A DNA stretch of 64,000 bases from Amycolatopsis sp. NBC_01488. Its GTDB lineage: Bacteria; Actinomycetota; Actinomycetes; Mycobacteriales; Pseudonocardiaceae. The stretch's first letter is position 1, and each line of letters begins with the position of its first letter. Positions 44,969 to 53,705 of the stretch are shown one piece after another. Location: assembly GCF_036227105.1 (NCBI RefSeq), contig NZ_CP109434.1, forward strand, positions 6,792,501 through 6,856,500, given 5' to 3'. The position numbers and the translations under genes were made by a program. The notes beneath the pieces were generated by a model, which worked only from the letters and a program-made list of their open reading frames with translations, was not told the origin of the DNA and ran no database searches.

Positions 44969-46297
44969 ATGCCGAACCCGCGTCGCGTGCCCGGCCGGTG
45001 GCCCGTGCTCGGGCACACGCCGTCGCTGCTGCGCGACCCGCTGAAGCTCTTCACTTCCCTTCCGGCGTACGGAGATGTCGTCGAACTCCGCCTCGGGCCG
45101 CTGCCGGTGCACGTGGTCACCACGCCCGAGCTGGCCTGGCGGGTGCTCGCCACCGACGCCGACAAGTTCGACAAGGGCCTGGTCTTCGACAAGATGCGCC
45201 CGCTCTTCGGCGACGGCCTGGCCACCTCGAACGGCGAGCTCAACCGCCGTCAGCGCCGCCTGGTCATGCCCGCCTTCGGCCGCACGCGGATCGCGGGCTA
45301 CGCCGAGACGACGATGACGAAGCTGGCCGAGGAGCTGGTGAGCTCGTGGCAGCCGGGCGATGTCGTCGAGGTCGACAAGCGGATGCAGGACCTGGTGCTG
45401 ACCATCGCCGGGCAGACGCTCTTCTCGACCGCCCTCGGCGACGAAGCCCTGGCGGAGATCCGGCGCTCGATCCCGATCATGCTCAAGTACGTGCTGATCC
45501 GGGCGTTCTCGCCGAGGTTCGTGGAGAGGCTGCCCATTCCGCCGAACCGCAAGTTCGACGCCGCGGCCGCGCGCCTGCGCGACGTGATCGGCGAAACCGT
45601 CGTCGCCGCCCGGAAAGAGGGGGTCGACCACGGCGACCTGCTGTCGATGCTGCTGCTCGCCCGCGACGAGGACACCGGCGATGGCATGTCCGACCGGCAG
45701 GTGCACGACGAGGTCGTCACGATCCTCACCACCGGCGCCGAGACCACCGCCGTCGCGCTGGCCTGGTTCTTCCACGAGCTGGGGCAGCACCCGGAGGTCG
45801 AACGGCGTTTCCACGCCGAGGTCGACGAGGTCCTCGGCGGCAAGCCCGCGCGGTTCGAGGACCTGCCGGACCTGGTGTACACGAACCAGATCGTCGACGA
45901 GATCGTCCGCCGGACCCCGCCGTTGATCCTCATGCGCCGCGCCCGGGAGGACGTCGAGCTCGGCGGCGTCGGGATCCCGGCGGGCAGCGAGGTCGCGGTC
46001 AGCCAGCACACCCTGCACCGGGATCCGCGCTGGTTCCTCGAGCCGGAGCGCTTCGACCCGGACCGCTGGGCGCCCGGTCACACCACGGAACTGCCGAAGG
46101 GCGCCTACATCCCGTTCGGCGCCGGGGCGCGGCTGTGCCCGGGGCACGTCTTCGCGCCGACGGAGATCGGCATCGTCGCCGCCACCATCGGGGCGCGGTG
46201 GCGGCTGGTTCCCGTGCCGGGCAAGAAGGTCCGGGCGCAGCTCAAGGCCACGATGCAGCCGAACCGGCTGCCGATGACGGTCGTGCCGCGGACCTGA
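44969..46297 (+). CDS. Cytochrome P450 (pentalenene-oxygenase-like)
   Basis: A 442-residue P450. The I-helix motif is TTGAETT (T260), the K-helix ExxR is E311-I-V-R314, and the heme-binding loop is FGAGARLCPG with C390 as iron ligand. Length and N-terminal NPRRVPGRWPVLGHTPSLLRDP resemble long-chain terpene or fatty-acid P450s such as pentalenene oxygenase more than the short CYP105 type. No ferredoxin gene is adjacent. ATG 44969 has AGGAGG upstream, so 22 in-frame codons before it are discarded. No terpene synthase is nearby, so the substrate is unknown. Confidence 0.92.
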   Translation: MPNPRRVPGRWPVLGHTPSLLRDPLKLFTSLPAYGDVVELRLGPLPVHVVTTPELAWRVLATDADKFDKGLVFDKMRPLFGDGLATSNGELNRRQRRLVMPAFGRTRIAGYAETTMTKLAEELVSSWQPGDVVEVDKRMQDLVLTIAGQTLFSTALGDEALAEIRRSIPIMLKYVLIRAFSPRFVERLPIPPNRKFDAAAARLRDVIGETVVAARKEGVDHGDLLSMLLLARDEDTGDGMSDRQVHDEVVTILTTGAETTAVALAWFFHELGQHPEVERRFHAEVDEVLGGKPARFEDLPDLVYTNQIVDEIVRRTPPLILMRRAREDVELGGVGIPAGSEVAVSQHTLHRDPRWFLEPERFDPDRWAPGHTTELPKGAYIPFGAGARLCPGHVFAPTEIGIVAATIGARWRLVPVPGKKVRAQLKATMQPNRLPMTVVPRT

Positions 46298-46369
46298 CGG
46301 TACCCGTACGGCTACCGGGTGTAGTGTTCCCGAGTTCCTTCACCCGCCCGAGTCCGGAGGGAGTGTGGC

Positions 46370-47476
46370 GTGAAGCTGCCGCTCAAGCTGACATCGGCGT
46401 TGTTCGCCTGCGGTGTCCTGCTCGCCTCGCTGACCGCCGCGATGCCCGCCGAGGCGGCCGCGATCTCCTGCGCCGACACGGATCTGCCGGTCAGCGGCCC
46501 GGGCCTGCCGCCGCTGGTGCCGGGCGCGCCGGCCATCGTGCACGGCAGGCTGTGCCTGCCCGCCGGGGCCGGGTCGGCCACCGCTGTGCCGGACACCGTC
46601 CAGCTGCTCGTGCACGGTGGCACGTACAACAGCGCGTACTGGGACCTGCCCTACGAGCCCGAGCGCTACTCCTACCAGCGCGACATGGCCGCGCACGGCT
46701 ACGCGACGTTCGCCGCCGACCAGCTCGGCGCCGGGCAGAGCAGTCACCCGCTGAGCCTGCCGCTGTCGGTCTGGGCGGCGGCCGAGTCGATGCACGAGGT
46801 CGTCGGCCACCTGCGCGCCGGGCACGTCGGCGGCGTGCCGTTCGCGAAGGTCGTCATCGTCGGGCACTCGGTCGGGTCGGGCGTCGTCGCGGTCGAGGCG
46901 TCGACCTACCACGACGTCGACGGCGTGGTCCTCACCGGCATCACGCACCTGCCCGCGCTCCCGGCGCTGGCGCTCGGCGCGGCGCTCGGCCTGCAACCCG
47001 CCCCGCTCGACGGCCGGCTCGGCAGCCTGGGCAGCGACCCGCTGTACTTCACGACGAAACCGGGTGCGCGGGCCGGGCTGTTCTACGCCGCGGGTGATTC
47101 CGACCCCGGCGTGATCGCCGCCGACGAAGCGACCAAAGATCAGGTTTCGGTGCCCGGCATGGGCACGGTCGCGCTGTTCGGGATCGTGTTGCCGGCGACG
47201 AAGGGAATTTCCGTACCGGTTTTCCAGGTGGTGGGGGAAAAGGACGTTCTTTTCTGCGGCCCGCTCGCCCTGCGTGACTGTTCGGACGCAGGCGTGCTGC
47301 GCACGCAGGAGGCACCGTATTACGCCGATCCGTCGAAGCTGTCGATGTACGTCCTCCCGGGTGCCGGTCATTCCGTTGCGTTGCACGAAAACGCGGCGGA
47401 CTACCGGGACGCCACCCGGTCGTGGCTGCGGGATTGCCTGGCGATCGCTCCGCAGGGTTATCACTCGATTGGATGA
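46370..47476 (+). CDS. Secreted alpha/beta hydrolase (lipase/esterase-like)
   Basis: A 368-residue secreted hydrolase. The signal peptide is VKLPLKLTSALFACGVLLAS with cleavage after AEAAA near residue 31. The oxyanion region is LLVHGGTYNSAYWD and the nucleophile elbow GHSVGSG contains the catalytic serine. A late GEKDVLF supplies the acid region and GAGHSVALHENA the histidine. Four to six cysteines (CADTD, GRLCLPAG, FCGPLALRDC, RDCLAIAP) could form disulfides. GTG 46370 follows CGGAGGGAG. It stands alone between the P450 and a GGDEF protein; the substrate is unknown. Confidence 0.88.
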   Translation: MKLPLKLTSALFACGVLLASLTAAMPAEAAAISCADTDLPVSGPGLPPLVPGAPAIVHGRLCLPAGAGSATAVPDTVQLLVHGGTYNSAYWDLPYEPERYSYQRDMAAHGYATFAADQLGAGQSSHPLSLPLSVWAAAESMHEVVGHLRAGHVGGVPFAKVVIVGHSVGSGVVAVEASTYHDVDGVVLTGITHLPALPALALGAALGLQPAPLDGRLGSLGSDPLYFTTKPGARAGLFYAAGDSDPGVIAADEATKDQVSVPGMGTVALFGIVLPATKGISVPVFQVVGEKDVLFCGPLALRDCSDAGVLRTQEAPYYADPSKLSMYVLPGAGHSVALHENAADYRDATRSWLRDCLAIAPQGYHSIG

Positions 47477-47563
47477 ATGCTGTTTCGTGCACCGGACACA
47501 ATTTCGCGCCAAGATATATCGGCTACCCGAACCGGAGTTGACTGAAGTCCAGGACAGGCTGAG

Positions 47564-49666
47564 GTGACTGCTCCCCATCCCCGCGGTGACACCCCGCGGC
47601 AGAAGCCGTCCGCCGAACGCGCGGCGAGACGGCTCGGCACGCTCGCGCGCAAGTGGGGCTATCTGATCAGCACCACCGCGTACCTCCCGCACACGCCGGA
47701 GGAGATCGAGCGTGAGCTGGCCGTGCTGGTCGGGCGGCTGTTCGAAGCGGTCGCCGGCGAGCAAGCGGACCTCGAGGAGGCCGCGGCCGCGGGCGCCCGG
47801 CTCGCCGAACTGCGCTGCGTCGGCGCGGACAGCCTGCGCCGCAGCCTGGAGGTGCTCGGCAAGGCGCTGCTGCGCGAGCCGGAGCTGCGCCGGGTCGACG
47901 ACCTGGCCGAGCGGGTCGTGCTGGTGCTCGGCGCGCTCAGCTCGGGCTACGGCGAGATGCTGCGCGAAGACATCCAGAAGCGTCAAGAAGGCCTGAGCCG
48001 CGCGTTGCTCAAGGTCGAGCAGGAGACGCGGCAGAAGCAGATCATCACGCGCGCGCAGTTCGAGGAGGTGTTCGCCGGCTCGGCCAGCGGCGTCGCGCTC
48101 ACCGAGCTGGACGGCCGCGTGCTGCGGGCCAACGCCGCGCTCGCCAAGACGCTCAACCGCACGCCCGCCGAAATCGCCGCGATGAGCCTGTTCGACCTGG
48201 TCCACCCGGAGGAGGTCGAACAGCTGCGGGCGTCCTACGCCGAGCTGGTGGCCGGCCGGCTGCACCGGTTGCGCGTCGGCCGGCGGCTGATCGGCAAGGA
48301 CGGCGAGCCGATGTGGGCGACCTTCGCCGCGTCGGTGGTCCGCGACGCGGTCGGCACGGCCCGGCAGCTCATCACGATCGTCGACGACGACACCGAGGTG
48401 TCGCTGCTGCAGCGGCGGCTGTCCCACCAGGCCCTCCACGACGTGCTCACCGCGCTGCCGAACCGGCAGTTCTTCAGCACCCGCCTGGAGAACCTGCTGT
48501 GCGACGCCGACCCGGCGCGGGGCGTCACGCTCTTCCACCTCGACCTCGACGGCTTTTCGCAGATCACCGGCGGGCTCGGCCAGGACCTGGGCGACCGCGT
48601 GCTGCGCGGGGTCGCCGCGAAGCTGAAGGCGGTCTTCGACGGCGAGAAGGCCCTCGTGGCGCGCCTCGGCGGCGACGAGTTCGGTGTGCTGGTGCAGAAC
48701 ACCGCGGACACGCCGGACGTGGTGACGCTCGTCCGCCGGATCACCCATGAGCTCGCGGAGCCGGAGTACGTCGACGGGCACCGCGGGGTCGGGGTGTCGG
48801 CCGGCATCGGCGTCGTCCACCGGCCACCGCGCGACATCACGCCGGCCGAGCTGCTGCGCGCGTCGGACCTGACGCTGCGCCGCGTGCAGCGGACCGGGAA
48901 CCAGTGGGGCCTGTACGACCGTGAGCTCGACCGCCGCGACCGCCACGACTTCGCTCTTGCCGCGGCGATGGCGGGCGCGTGGGAGACCGGTGAGATCGAG
49001 GTCGGCTACCGGCCGCTGGTGGCCGCGGTGGACGGCTCGGTCCGCGGTGTCGAGGCGCGGCTGCGCTGGACCCATCCCACCGAAGGCGTGCTGCCGCACG
49101 AGACGTGCGTGCGGCTGGCGGGGGAGACGGGCCTGGCGCTCCCGCTGGGCACCTGGCTCCTGCGCACGGCGGCCGGGCGGGTCGCGGCGGCCGGCGTCGC
49201 CGTGCCGCTGACCGTCGAGCTGACCACGCAGCAGGCCACCGACCCCGAGCTGATCGGCGAGATCCGCGGCGTGCTGGAGTCCGCCGGCCTGGCGCCGGAG
49301 CGCCTGCGCCCAGCGTTCCCGGCCGCGACCCTGCTCGCGGACTCCGGCGACGCGGCCGACAACCTCAAGGTGCTCGCCGAAATCGGCGTGGGCGCGGAGA
49401 TCCACGACTTCGACGACGTCACCTGCCTCACCGAGTTCCCGGTGCGCGCGGTCCGCGTCGCGGCCCGGCTCGTGGAGCGCCGGGAGCACCCGCTGGTGGA
49501 CCGCTCGCTGACGGCGCTGGTCGAAGCGGCCCACCTGGCCGGAGCGGAGGTCGGCGTGGCCGGCGTCGCGCGCGCGGACCAGCGCGAGTGGTGGCGGGAC
49601 CGCGGCGCGGACCGGCTGTCGGGTCCGTTGTTCGCCGGTCTCCCCGGCGGACTGCCGTCCTGCTGA
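47564..49666 (+). CDS. PAS-GGDEF-EAL protein; active-site GGDEF, degenerate EAL
   Basis: A 700-residue soluble cyclic-di-GMP protein. An N-terminal helical region (residues 1-150) and a PAS domain (ITRAQFEEVFAGSASGVALTELDGRVLRANAALAKTL) precede a GGDEF domain with an intact GGDEF at 369-373. The EAL domain is degenerate: the signature reads EARLRW rather than EALLRW, the VNLS strand is replaced by VELT, and the metal-binding DDFGTG loop reads HDFDDVT. It is therefore likely a PAS-controlled diguanylate cyclase whose EAL part is regulatory or GTP-binding. GTG 47564 is used. It ends four bases before the convergent nitroreductase stop. Confidence 0.9.
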   Translation: MTAPHPRGDTPRQKPSAERAARRLGTLARKWGYLISTTAYLPHTPEEIERELAVLVGRLFEAVAGEQADLEEAAAAGARLAELRCVGADSLRRSLEVLGKALLREPELRRVDDLAERVVLVLGALSSGYGEMLREDIQKRQEGLSRALLKVEQETRQKQIITRAQFEEVFAGSASGVALTELDGRVLRANAALAKTLNRTPAEIAAMSLFDLVHPEEVEQLRASYAELVAGRLHRLRVGRRLIGKDGEPMWATFAASVVRDAVGTARQLITIVDDDTEVSLLQRRLSHQALHDVLTALPNRQFFSTRLENLLCDADPARGVTLFHLDLDGFSQITGGLGQDLGDRVLRGVAAKLKAVFDGEKALVARLGGDEFGVLVQNTADTPDVVTLVRRITHELAEPEYVDGHRGVGVSAGIGVVHRPPRDITPAELLRASDLTLRRVQRTGNQWGLYDRELDRRDRHDFALAAAMAGAWETGEIEVGYRPLVAAVDGSVRGVEARLRWTHPTEGVLPHETCVRLAGETGLALPLGTWLLRTAAGRVAAAGVAVPLTVELTTQQATDPELIGEIRGVLESAGLAPERLRPAFPAATLLADSGDAADNLKVLAEIGVGAEIHDFDDVTCLTEFPVRAVRVAARLVERREHPLVDRSLTALVEAAHLAGAEVGVAGVARADQREWWRDRGADRLSGPLFAGLPGGLPSC

Positions 49667-49670
49667 GCCG

Positions 49671-50333
49671 TCAGATCCGGACCAGCACCTCGTCGAGCGA
49701 CTTGCGCCGCAGGTCCGGCACCACGCAGTCGTCGGCCGGGTAGCCGACCGGGATCACCGCGAACGCCCGTTCGTTGCGGGGCCGGCCGAGCAGATCGCCG
49801 AGGAACCGCATCGGCGACGGCGTGTGCGTCAGCGCCGCGAGGCCGGCCACCTGCAACGCCGTCAGCAGCATGCCGACCGCGATGCCCACCGACTCGTCGA
49901 CGTAGTAGTGCTTGTGGACGCCGCCGTCGTCGTCGAGCGCGAACCGTTGCTGGAACACGACGATCAGGTACGGCGCGTCGGTCAGGTGCGGCTTCACCGC
50001 GTCCGTGCCGAGCGGCCGCAACGCCTCGAGCCACTCGTCGCCGAGCCGGCCGTCGTAGGAGATCCGCTCCTCCGCCTCGGCGGCCTCACGGATCGTCCGG
50101 CGCACCGCGGGATCGGTGACGAGGACGAAGGTCCACGGCTGCTGGTGCGCGCCGCTGGGAGCCGTGGAGGCCACCGCGATCGCGTCGAGCACCGCGCGCT
50201 CGGGGACGGGGTCGGAGGAGAACATCCGGACCGAGCGCCGCGCTTCCATCCGCTGCCGCAGTGCGGCGGCCTCCGCAACGGCTTCGGCGGCGGGCACGCG
50301 GGCCGGCCGGTACGGGACGGGGCGATACGTCAT
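49671..50333 (-). CDS. Nitroreductase-fold flavoprotein, iodotyrosine-deiodinase-like
   Basis: A 220-residue FMN protein of the nitroreductase superfamily. FMN-contacting segments are RRSVRMFSSDPVP, the hallmark APSGAHQQPWTFVLV and THTPSPMRFLGDLLGRPRNERAF. The lid segment REAAEAEERISYDGRLGDEWLEALRPLGTD and VHKHYYVDESVGIAVGMLLTALQ match bacterial homologues of iodotyrosine deiodinase (IYD) better than nitroaromatic reductases. Such enzymes can reductively dehalogenate halotyrosines; the natural bacterial role is unclear. ATG 50333 is the start. No tyrosine or halogenation gene is adjacent. Confidence 0.85.
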   Translation of the reverse strand: MTYRPVPYRPARVPAAEAVAEAAALRQRMEARRSVRMFSSDPVPERAVLDAIAVASTAPSGAHQQPWTFVLVTDPAVRRTIREAAEAEERISYDGRLGDEWLEALRPLGTDAVKPHLTDAPYLIVVFQQRFALDDDGGVHKHYYVDESVGIAVGMLLTALQVAGLAALTHTPSPMRFLGDLLGRPRNERAFAVIPVGYPADDCVVPDLRRKSLDEVLVRI

Positions 50334-50551
50334 GCCCGGATTGTGGCGGGGGACACCACCGCGCCAGCAGGGCCGAACGTACGATTTCGAGGCACCTGAG
50401 TCCGATATACGGACGGTAAGGTGATCCTTGCCTCGATTTTTACCCCGAATGGCCTAGGGCAACTAGGCCGAATGGTCCTGTCGCGCGAAGTGACCTCCTC
50501 ATTACCCTCCAGTAGTCAGTGGTGCCGATCACAGTCGCCGGAGGAGGCCCC

Positions 50552-50971
50552 ATGGCGTCGCGCGTCCGAGGACCCGGCTCCGAAGACCGGCGCGAACTGC
50601 GGCTCAGGCACATCGCCGGCTGCCTCTCCTGCACCCTCAAGTGCGGGTACTGCGGCCTGCCGGTCCGGCTCACCGGCCGGAGCGATCACCCCGGCTACGG
50701 CGTGGTCGAAGAAGTCACCGGGGAACTGGTGCTGCTGCACCGGTTCTGCCGCGGCGCGCTCGGCCGTTGCCGGACGCGGGGGGGCGTGCTGCGGCGCGCC
50801 CACCTCGGCCGCGCGACCGAGCAGTACGAAACCGGCCGCCGCCGTCCCGGGCGCTACCAGCGCCTCGGCGTCCGCCGGTCGCCCGACCTCGATCTGTACC
50901 GGAAACACTGGCGGGTCGCGAAGATGCGGTACGCGTGCAAGGCGTGCCGCTACTACACCGGCTCGCACTGA
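50552..50971 (+). CDS. Cysteine-rich basic protein, unknown
   Basis: A 139-residue protein that I do not recognise. It has a CLSCTLKCGYCG cluster near residue 25, single cysteines at HRFCRGALGRCRTR, and a C-terminal CKACRYYTGSH, which together could form zinc-binding knuckles. It is strongly Arg-rich (GRRRPGRYQRLGVRRSPDLD), suggesting nucleic-acid binding. ATG 50552 is preceded by GGAGGAGG. The 218-bp upstream region holds a GTCCG-N5-CGGAC repeat (50400-50414) and an imperfect DtxR-box-like sequence (50417-50435). It lies 31 bp ahead of the EtfD-type gene and may be co-transcribed with it. Confidence 0.65.
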   Translation: MASRVRGPGSEDRRELRLRHIAGCLSCTLKCGYCGLPVRLTGRSDHPGYGVVEEVTGELVLLHRFCRGALGRCRTRGGVLRRAHLGRATEQYETGRRRPGRYQRLGVRRSPDLDLYRKHWRVAKMRYACKACRYYTGSH

Positions 50972-51002
50972 GCCGTTCCTTCCAAGTACGTCCGGAGGAC
51001 CC

Positions 51003-53102
51003 GTGCTCGTTCGTCTCATCCTCGGCCTGCTCATGACGGTCGTCGGCCTCGCCGTCGCCGGCAAGCGGGTGGCCTTCCTGTACCGGCTGATCAAGGCCGG
51101 CCAGCCCGACACCAAGCGGTCGGACGACCTGGGCGCCCGCCTCCTCGCGCAGGTGCGCGAGGTGTTCGGCCAGCGCAAGCTCCTGAAGTGGTCGGTGCCC
51201 GGCCTGGCGCACTTCTTCACGTTCTGGGGCTTCGTGATCCTCGCTTCGGTGTACCTCGAGGCGTACGGCGCGCTGTTCGACGAGAAGTTCGCGATCCCGT
51301 GGATCGGCCACTGGGCGGTGCTGGGTTTCCTGCAGGACTTCATCGCCGTCGCCGTGGCCGTGTCGCTGGGCGTGTTCACGGTGATCCGCATCCGCAACGC
51401 CCCCGAGCGCAAGCAACGCGCGTCCCGGTTCTACGGCTCGCACACCGGCGGCGCGTGGCTGATCCTCGTCATGATCTTCAACGTCGTCTGGACGATGTTC
51501 TTCTTCCGCGGCGCGTCCTCGGCGTCCGGCAACTTCCCGTACCGCTCGGGCGCGTACGTCTCGCTCGGCGTCGGGAACCTCCTCGAGCCGCTCGGGCACT
51601 CGACGACCGAGGTGCTCGAGACGGTCGGGCTGCTGCTGCACATCGGCGTCATGCTGGTGTTCCTGTCGATCGTGCTGTACTCCAAGCACCTGCACATCTT
51701 CGTGGCGCCGATCAACGTCTCGGCGAAGCGGCTGCCGGACGCGCTCGGCCCGCTGCTGCCGATGGAGTCCGGCGGCAAGCCGATCGACTTCGAGGACCCG
51801 GGCGAGGACGACACGTTCGGCCGCGGCAAGATCGGCGACTTCACGTGGAAGGGCATGCTGGATTTCGCCACGTGCACCGAGTGCGGCCGCTGCCAGTCGC
51901 AGTGCCCGGCGTGGAACACCGGGAAGCCGTTGTCGCCCAAGCTCGTCATCATGAACCTGCGCGACAACCTGTTCGAAGAGGCGCCGTACATCCTGGCGGG
52001 GACCGAGCACGAGGGCGCGCGCCCGCTGGTCGGCCCGGAAGAGGACGGCGCCGTCATCGACCCGGACGTGCTCTGGTCGTGCACCACCTGCGGCGCGTGC
52101 GTCGAGCAGTGCCCGGTGGACATCGAGCACGTCGACCACATCGTCGACATGCGCCGGTACCAGGTGATGATCGAGTCGGCGTTCCCGACCGAGCTGGGCG
52201 GGCTGTTCAAGAACCTGGAGACCAAGGGCAACCCGTGGGGCCAGAACAACTCCGAGCGGCTGGCCTGGACGAAGGACCTCGGCTTCGACGTCCCGGTGTT
52301 CGACGGCGAGCTCGCGGAAGACGTCGAATACGTCTACTGGGTCGGCTGCGCGGGCGCGTTCGACGACCAGGCGCGCAAGACGGTCCGCGCGACGGCCGAG
52401 CTGCTGCACATCGCCGGGGTCAAGTACGTGGTGCTCGGCAAGGAGGAGTCCTGCACGGGCGACCCGGCGCGCCGGGCGGGCAACGAGTTCCTGTTCCAGA
52501 TGATGGCGCAGCAGACGGCGGAGACGCTCAACGCGGTGTTCGAGGGCCGCGAGCCGCGGCTGCGGAAGATCGTCACGACGTGCCCGCACTGCCTCAACAC
52601 GCTGGGCCGCGAGTACCCGGACCTGGACGGCCACTACGAGGTGGTCCACCACACGCAGCTGCTCAACCGCCTGGTCCGCGGCGGTCAGCTGACCCCGGTC
52701 AAGCCGGTCGAGGACGGCCCCCGCGTGACCTACCACGACCCGTGCTACCTCGGGCGTCACAACAAGGTCTACACGCCGCCCCGCGAGCTGGTCGGCGCGA
52801 CGGGCGCTTCTCTCGAGGAAATGCCGCGGCACGCGGACCGCGCGCTGTGCTGCGGTGCGGGCGGCGCACGCATGTGGATGGAGGAGCAGATCGGCAAGCG
52901 CATCAACCTGGAGCGCGTGGACGAAGCGATCGCGACGGACGCGGAGACGATCGTGACGGGCTGCCCGTTCTGCCGGGTGATGCTGACCGACGGGTTGGTG
53001 CAGCGCCAGAGCGAGCAGAAGGCGGAGAACGTCGACGTCCGCGATGTGGCGCAGCTGCTGCTGGAACGGGTGAAGGCTCCGGAAGCCGCGCCGAAGCCCT
53101 GA
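51003..53102 (+). CDS. etfD: EtfD-type membrane iron-sulfur oxidoreductase
   Basis: A 699-residue membrane protein. The N-terminal third has about five hydrophobic segments of the nitrate-reductase-gamma type (GLAHFFTFWGFVILASVYLEAYGALF). Two 4Fe-4S motifs follow (CTECGRCQSQCP and CTTCGACVEQCP), then the CCG-type heterodisulfide-reductase domain (DPCYLGRHNKVY, CCGAGGARMWMEE, TCPHCLNTLGREYP, TGCPFCRVML). The whole strongly resembles mycobacterial EtfD (Rv0338c), which takes electrons from EtfBA during fatty-acid beta-oxidation to the quinone pool, but lacks that protein's His-rich insertion. GTG 51003 follows GGAGG. No etfBA genes are in this window. Confidence 0.88.
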   Translation: MLVRLILGLLMTVVGLAVAGKRVAFLYRLIKAGQPDTKRSDDLGARLLAQVREVFGQRKLLKWSVPGLAHFFTFWGFVILASVYLEAYGALFDEKFAIPWIGHWAVLGFLQDFIAVAVAVSLGVFTVIRIRNAPERKQRASRFYGSHTGGAWLILVMIFNVVWTMFFFRGASSASGNFPYRSGAYVSLGVGNLLEPLGHSTTEVLETVGLLLHIGVMLVFLSIVLYSKHLHIFVAPINVSAKRLPDALGPLLPMESGGKPIDFEDPGEDDTFGRGKIGDFTWKGMLDFATCTECGRCQSQCPAWNTGKPLSPKLVIMNLRDNLFEEAPYILAGTEHEGARPLVGPEEDGAVIDPDVLWSCTTCGACVEQCPVDIEHVDHIVDMRRYQVMIESAFPTELGGLFKNLETKGNPWGQNNSERLAWTKDLGFDVPVFDGELAEDVEYVYWVGCAGAFDDQARKTVRATAELLHIAGVKYVVLGKEESCTGDPARRAGNEFLFQMMAQQTAETLNAVFEGREPRLRKIVTTCPHCLNTLGREYPDLDGHYEVVHHTQLLNRLVRGGQLTPVKPVEDGPRVTYHDPCYLGRHNKVYTPPRELVGATGASLEEMPRHADRALCCGAGGARMWMEEQIGKRINLERVDEAIATDAETIVTGCPFCRVMLTDGLVQRQSEQKAENVDVRDVAQLLLERVKAPEAAPKP

Positions 53103-53177
53103 CGGTTCACCCGTTCGCCGCATCTCTTCCCGCCGCGGCCCGGCTCTACCCCGAGTCGGGACGTGGTGGGAGGGGCG

Positions 53178-53705
53178 ATGGAACACCCAGTGACGATCGA
53201 GACGCTCGAAGGGGCTGTTGCGCGGCTGGACGTGCGGCGCGGATCGTGGCTCGTCGGTCGCGGGCCGGAAGCGGACCTCCGGCTGTATTCGAACCGGGTG
53301 AGCCCGCGGCACGCCTGGCTCCGGCGTGACGCGCGCGGGACCTGGGTGTCCGACGGCGGGTCCCGCGGCGGCACGCGCGTCAACGGGGAAGCTCTGGCGC
53401 CGAGGCAGGCGCGGCTGCTGCGCGACGGCGACCGGGTTTCCTTCGGTCCCATCACCACCGTCTACTCGGACCTCCAGGCGGCCGGGGACGACCAGCCGGA
53501 GTTCGCCGTGGTGCCCGCCGCGCGGACGGGCACCGTCGCGCTGATGGTCGGCCCGGTCCTGTTCGTGACCGGGTTCGGCTTCGGGGCGGCCCGCGTGCTC
53601 AAGCACTTCGACGCCCGGCCGGAGTTCGGGGTCACGCTCCTTCTGGTGGGGCTCGCACTCTCGGCGCTCGGACTCGTGCGGGCACGCCGGAGAAGAGTGC
53701 GTTAG
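53178..53705 (+). CDS. FHA-domain protein with C-terminal membrane segments
   Basis: A 175-residue protein. Residues 20-95 form an FHA phosphothreonine-binding domain: WLVGRGPEADLRLYSNRVSPRHAWL contains the conserved GR and SxxH residues, and GGTRVNGE the later Asn. Two hydrophobic segments follow (TGTVALMVGPVLFVTGFGFGA and FGVTLLLVGLALSALGLV), ending in a basic RARRRRVR. It probably docks a Ser/Thr-kinase-phosphorylated partner at the membrane. ATG 53178 follows GGGAGGGG. Its stop overlaps the stop of the convergent MFS gene by three bases. Confidence 0.85.
   Translation: MEHPVTIETLEGAVARLDVRRGSWLVGRGPEADLRLYSNRVSPRHAWLRRDARGTWVSDGGSRGGTRVNGEALAPRQARLLRDGDRVSFGPITTVYSDLQAAGDDQPEFAVVPAARTGTVALMVGPVLFVTGFGFGAARVLKHFDARPEFGVTLLLVGLALSALGLVRARRRRVR

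Noticed and set aside
50417-50435. A DtxR/IdeR iron box ahead of the Cys-rich gene
   Set aside because: Only about 12 of 19 positions agree with the consensus and the second half-site is poor; too weak to annotate as a site.
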